Shown in pieces: positions 61,507 to 64,000 of a DNA stretch of 64,000 nucleotides. A program made the translations under genes and the position numbers. The stretch lies in assembly GCA_032433765.1 (NCBI GenBank), contig JAVIAB010000156.1:87230269-87294268 (forward strand), written 5' to 3'. The first letter of the stretch is position 1; each line of letters opens with the position of its first letter. The DNA comes from Megaustenia siamemsis. Lineage: Eukaryota; Mollusca; Gastropoda; Stylommatophora; Ariophantidae. The notes below the pieces were generated by a model. The model was not told the DNA's origin. It saw nothing but the letters and a program-made list of their open reading frames with translations, and ran no database searches.

Positions 61507-61630
61507 TGGAGGGAAATATTTAGGGATATGCAGAATAAACATGGCGGCTTTACAGATAAGCACAAGAAACGCGGCAAAAACATGGACACTTTTATATTTA
61601 TTTTCTTGTACAGACATTTGTGCCTGTTTG
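61507..61630. other. Intervening sequence, no gene seen
   Basis: About 125 bp with no motif I recognise. It includes AACATGGCGGC and a T/A-rich TTTTATATTTATTTTC stretch. It leads directly into the first degenerate 30-bp repeat. Confidence 0.5.
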
Positions 61631-62612
61631 TCTTGACATCAATGCTTCAGACTTGCCTTACCTACACATCAATACTTTAGACTTGTCTTCCCTACACATC
61701 AATACTTTAGACTTGTCTTCCCTACACATCAATACTTTAGACTTGTCTCCCCTACACATCAATAATTTAGACTTGCCTTACCTACCCATAAATAATTTAG
61801 ACTTGTCTTACCTACACATCAATACTTTAGACTTGCCTTCCCTACACATCAATACTTTACACTTGTCTTCCCTACACATCAATACTTTAGACTTGTCTCC
61901 CCTACACATCAATAATTTAGACTTGTCTTACCTACACATCATTACTTTAGACTTGCCTTACCTACACATCAATACTTTAGACTTGTCTCCCTACACATCA
62001 ATACTTTAGACTTGCCTTCCCTACACATCAATACTTTAGACTTGTCTTCCCTACACATCAATAATTTAGACTTGTCTTCCCTACACATCAATACTTTAGA
62101 CTTGTCTTACCTACACATCAATACTTTAGACTTGTCTTCCCTACACATCAATACTTTAGACTTGTCTTCCCTGCACATCAATACTTTAGACTTGCCTTAC
62201 CTACACATCAATACTTTAGACTTGCCTTACCTACACATCAATACTTTAGACTTGCCTTACCTACACATCAATACTTTAGACTTGCCTTACCTACACATCA
62301 ATACTTTAGACTTGTCTCCCCTAAACATCAATACTTCAGACTTGTCTTCCCTACACATCAATAATTTAGACTTGTCTCCCCTACACATCAATAATTTAGA
62401 CTTGTCTCCCCTACACATTAATACTTTAGACTTGTCTCCCCTACACATCAATACTTTATACTTGTCTCCCCTACACATCAATACTTTAGACGTGTCTCCC
62501 CTACACATCAATACTTTAGACTTGTCTCCCCTACACATCAATACTTTAGACTTGTCTCCCCTACACATCAATAATTTAGACTTGTCTTGCCTACATTTCA
62601 TGACACTTGTCC
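61631..62612 (+). repeat. 30-bp minisatellite, about 32 units
   Basis: The unit reads CCTACACATC, AATACTTTAG, ACTTGTCTTC. Variation is concentrated at ACTTGTCTTC, ACTTGTCTCC and ACTTGCCTTA, and at AATACTTT versus AATAATTT. The first unit (TCTTGACATC, AATGCTTCAG) and the last (CTACATTTCATGACACTTG) are diverged, as expected at array edges. The plus strand is open with a 10-residue period (LHINTLDLSS), split in two near 61989 by loss of one C. On the minus strand the right third encodes CRGDKSKVLM periods. Probably non-coding; the open frames follow from the period of 30. Confidence 0.95.
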
Positions 62613-63167
62613 ACACGCGAGCTAAAACCTTCAACACTTGAGATCGTAAACGCCTACACTTGTAGGTCCTGGGTGAGCTGAAGAAGTTGGTGCCACAGAT
62701 AAACAAATGATGGCTTGGTCTATAGAAGTGCAGGCAGGAGAGAATGCACAAGAGTTGAGAGAAGGAGACAGAGAGGAAGACAGATAAAACAAGACAGAAT
62801 TATTGTGTTCTAGTGTCTGTTATACGAAGACAGTTTCATCAGGTGCCGTGTCGATGAAACGAGTTCCAATATTTGCCTACTCAAGTCTGTTGGGCAACAA
62901 TATCGCTCGCCGCCCACTCCTGATTTCCACCAGTAAGCGAATCAACTTCTGACGCCCAGCAGTGTTTATTCAGTTACCAAAACTGGGATTGTTATTCCGA
63001 TAGACCCAGTTTGAAGATAACACCAGAGGACAATGTACAACTGATCAACAAACTGATCTGATTGGACACAAGTCACATGACAGCAAATCTTGTTTCTGAT
63101 TGTTTAAGTCATCTGCGGGAGTGTAATTTTGTTTGCAGGTAACCTCGATGACATTCGTGCCTTTAGT
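62613..63167. other. Unique sequence, no gene recognised
   Basis: About 555 bp of mixed-complexity DNA without a convincing coding frame. It contains a purine-rich stretch (about 62737-62799) and an inverted repeat GTTTCATC / GATGAAAC at 62833-62840 and 62853-62860 with a 12-base spacer. TTTGCAGGT near 63132 resembles a splice site but has no supporting exon. This is the best single-copy anchor for placing the array on a chromosome. Confidence 0.6.
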
Positions 63168-63186
63168 GGGGGGTGGGGGGGGGGGG
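63168..63186 (+). repeat. G-run (G6-T-G12)
   Basis: Six G, one T, then twelve G, in an otherwise ordinary stretch. It could form an intramolecular G-quadruplex and is prone to length error in sequencing, so the exact count is uncertain. Confidence 0.9.
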
Positions 63187-63265
63187 TAACGAAGGGTCAA
63201 CACGGTGCGTGTGGAAGTAAGGGCCGAGTTTTGAGAATGTTTACAGTAACTGAAACCAGTTGGAC

Positions 63266-63704
63266 GGTCCAGCCCTAGTTATGGTCGTCGGTGGGTTTTG
63301 TGTGTTTGATGGTCCAGCCATAGTTATGGTCGTCGGTGGGTTTTGTGTGTTTGATGGTCCAGCCATAGTTATGGTCGTCGGTGGGTTTTGTGTGTTTGAT
63401 GGTCCAGCCATAGTTATGGTCGTCGGTGGGTTTTGTGTGTTTGATGGTCCAGCCATAGTTATGGTCGTCGGTGGGTTTTGTGTGTTTGATGGTCCAGCCA
63501 TAGTTATGGTCGTCGGTGGGTTTTGTGTGTTTGATGGTCCAGCCATAGTTATGGTCGTCGGTGGGTTTGTGTGTTTGATGGTCCAGCCATAGTTATGGTC
63601 GTCGGTGGGTTTTGTGTGTTTGATGGTCCAGCCATAGTTATGGTCGTCGGTGGGTTTTGTGTGTTTGATGGTCCAGCCATAGTTATGGTCGTCGATGGGT
63701 CTTG
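63266..63704 (+). repeat. 45-bp minisatellite, nine full units plus one partial
   Basis: The unit reads GGTCCAGCCATAGTTATGGT, CGTCGGTGGG, TTTTGTGTGTTTGAT. Units start at 63266, 63311, 63356, 63401, 63446, 63491, 63536 (44 bp, one T lost), 63580, 63625 and 63670 (partial). Internal units are essentially identical; the first has CCCTAG for CCATAG and the last has CGATGGGTC. This homogeneity implies recent expansion. A minus-strand frame encodes a 15-residue period (MAGPSNTQNPPTTIT), and a plus frame a hydrophobic one. The 44-bp unit interrupts both, so I do not call a gene. Confidence 0.96.
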
Positions 63705-63719
63705 GAGGTCATCATCATT

Positions 63720-63838
63720 GAGAGAGTTCTGCCACGCAACATTGAACCAGTGCTACGTTATGGTTGCAAATCATGGACAATAAACAACAAATACAACGAC
63801 GAGTAGAATGAATAGAAAGAATGCTCAGCAAGCAGGTG
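63720..63838 (+). pseudogene. Decayed LINE ORF2 remnant
   Basis: From 63720 the plus strand reads ERVLPRN, IEPVLRYGCKSWTIN, then meets TAG at 63804. From 63791, in the +2 frame, it continues with IQRRVE, a TGA, and IERML. The IEPVL-YGCESWTI-x-IQRRIEA-RRML order is the familiar region of non-LTR retrotransposon ORF2 between the reverse transcriptase core and the C-terminal GHV motif. The remnant has a frameshift, stops and substitutions. It is in the opposite orientation to the LINE pieces in the satellite and covers a different part of ORF2, so it need not be the same element. Confidence 0.68.
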
Positions 63839-63849
63839 CTGAAAGGAGG

Positions 63850-64000
63850 TACAGCGAGGAGGGAATACAAGAAGGTACGGCGAGGAGTGAAAAGAAGGAA
63901 TTAAAGCAAAAAAAGAATAAGAGGAAATATAACGAGGAGGGAACAAAAATAAGTACAGCGAGGAATTCTAAAAGGAGATACAGCGAGGATGGATAAAGGG
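63850..64000 (+). repeat. Diverged 26-bp purine-rich minisatellite, running off the window
   Basis: The core TACAGCGAGGA recurs at 63850, 63876 (TACGGCGAGGA), 63928 (TATAACGAGGA), 63954 (TACAGCGAGGA) and 63979 (TACAGCGAGGA). The spacings of 26, 52, 26 and 25 imply one badly degraded unit near 63902. A weak match (CTCAGCAAGCA) lies at 63824. Divergence is much higher than in the 45-bp array, so this repeat is older. The short plus-strand frame through it has no recognisable domain. Confidence 0.75.

Noticed and set aside
61170..61589. 139-codon minus-strand frame across the satellite boundary
   Set aside because: It begins at GTG, passes the reverse complement of the (TG)n tract, and ends in satellite; it has no recognisable domain.
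61620..62641. 10-residue repeat protein from the 30-bp array
   Set aside because: The frame is split by a one-base loss near 61989, and openness is expected for a stop-free 30-bp unit; there is no signal peptide or flanking coding sequence.
62825..62875. tRNA-derived SINE promoter (GAGTTCCAAT as B box)
   Set aside because: It does not match the GGTTCGAANCC core, and no A box lies at the proper distance.
63808..63996. 62-codon Lys/Glu/Arg-rich plus-strand frame at the right end
   Set aside because: It overlies the end of the decayed LINE remnant and the 26-bp minisatellite; its composition reflects purine-rich repeats.

Overview
The window is eukaryotic, non-coding, repeat-dominated DNA. There are no bacterial-style gene clusters, no recognisable host gene and no rRNA or tRNA. 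The only protein-family signals are C-terminal fragments of a non-LTR retrotransposon (LINE) ORF2: nine near-identical copies buried in a satellite array and one unrelated decayed piece near the right end. Together with dense minisatellites this suggests a metazoan, probably a marine or molluscan-type invertebrate. That taxonomic guess rests only on the style of the LINE tail and is weak.

Positions 1-61333 are one continuous satellite array, entering from the left edge and always in the same orientation. The monomer is 42 bp: CAATACTTCAATAACTGTCTA, then GTTTCTCT twice, then TATTA. A 34-bp form lacks one GTTTCTCT module. The monomer is about 29 % G+C, pyrimidine-rich on this strand, and carries a small dyad AACT-N4-AGTT. 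Monomer variants are arranged in higher-order repeats (HORs). A diagnostic anchor unit (AACTTCTAAGTTTCTTTG) occurs 21 times. Between 5267 and 24072 the blocks alternate between a long form (L, about 2339 bp) and a short form (S, about 1848 bp), so the true HOR period there is about 4187 bp. Later copies show an 885-bp contraction and an S/L hybrid. A 4.6-kb stretch (about 3730-8330) recurs 26.86 kb away (about 30590-35186).

From 24073, and mainly from 38105, the blocks carry a 351-353 bp 5'-truncated LINE fragment on the minus strand, with an ORF2 C-terminus, a short 3' UTR and a (TATC)n/(GATA)n tail. All nine copies have the same ends and the same satellite junctions, so one insertion was amplified with the satellite. 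Towards the right edge the array becomes simple runs of one 42-mer subtype (TTCCTAG) and stops abruptly at 61333.

Positions 61334-64000 are flank: about 140 bp of unassigned sequence, a (TG)n tract, a 30-bp minisatellite (61631-62612), about 550 bp of unique sequence, a G-run, a nearly perfect 45-bp minisatellite (63266-63704), a frameshifted LINE ORF2 remnant (63720-63838) and a diverged 26-bp purine-rich minisatellite running off the end.

The many long open frames are by-products of repeat periods divisible by three (42, 30, 45 bp). I do not regard any as a gene; those I traced on the satellite minus strand start at TTG, not ATG. I found no convincing new enzymatic or defence system. The most interesting features are the nested HOR architecture, the conserved dyad per monomer, and the LINE fragment captured and amplified as part of the satellite.
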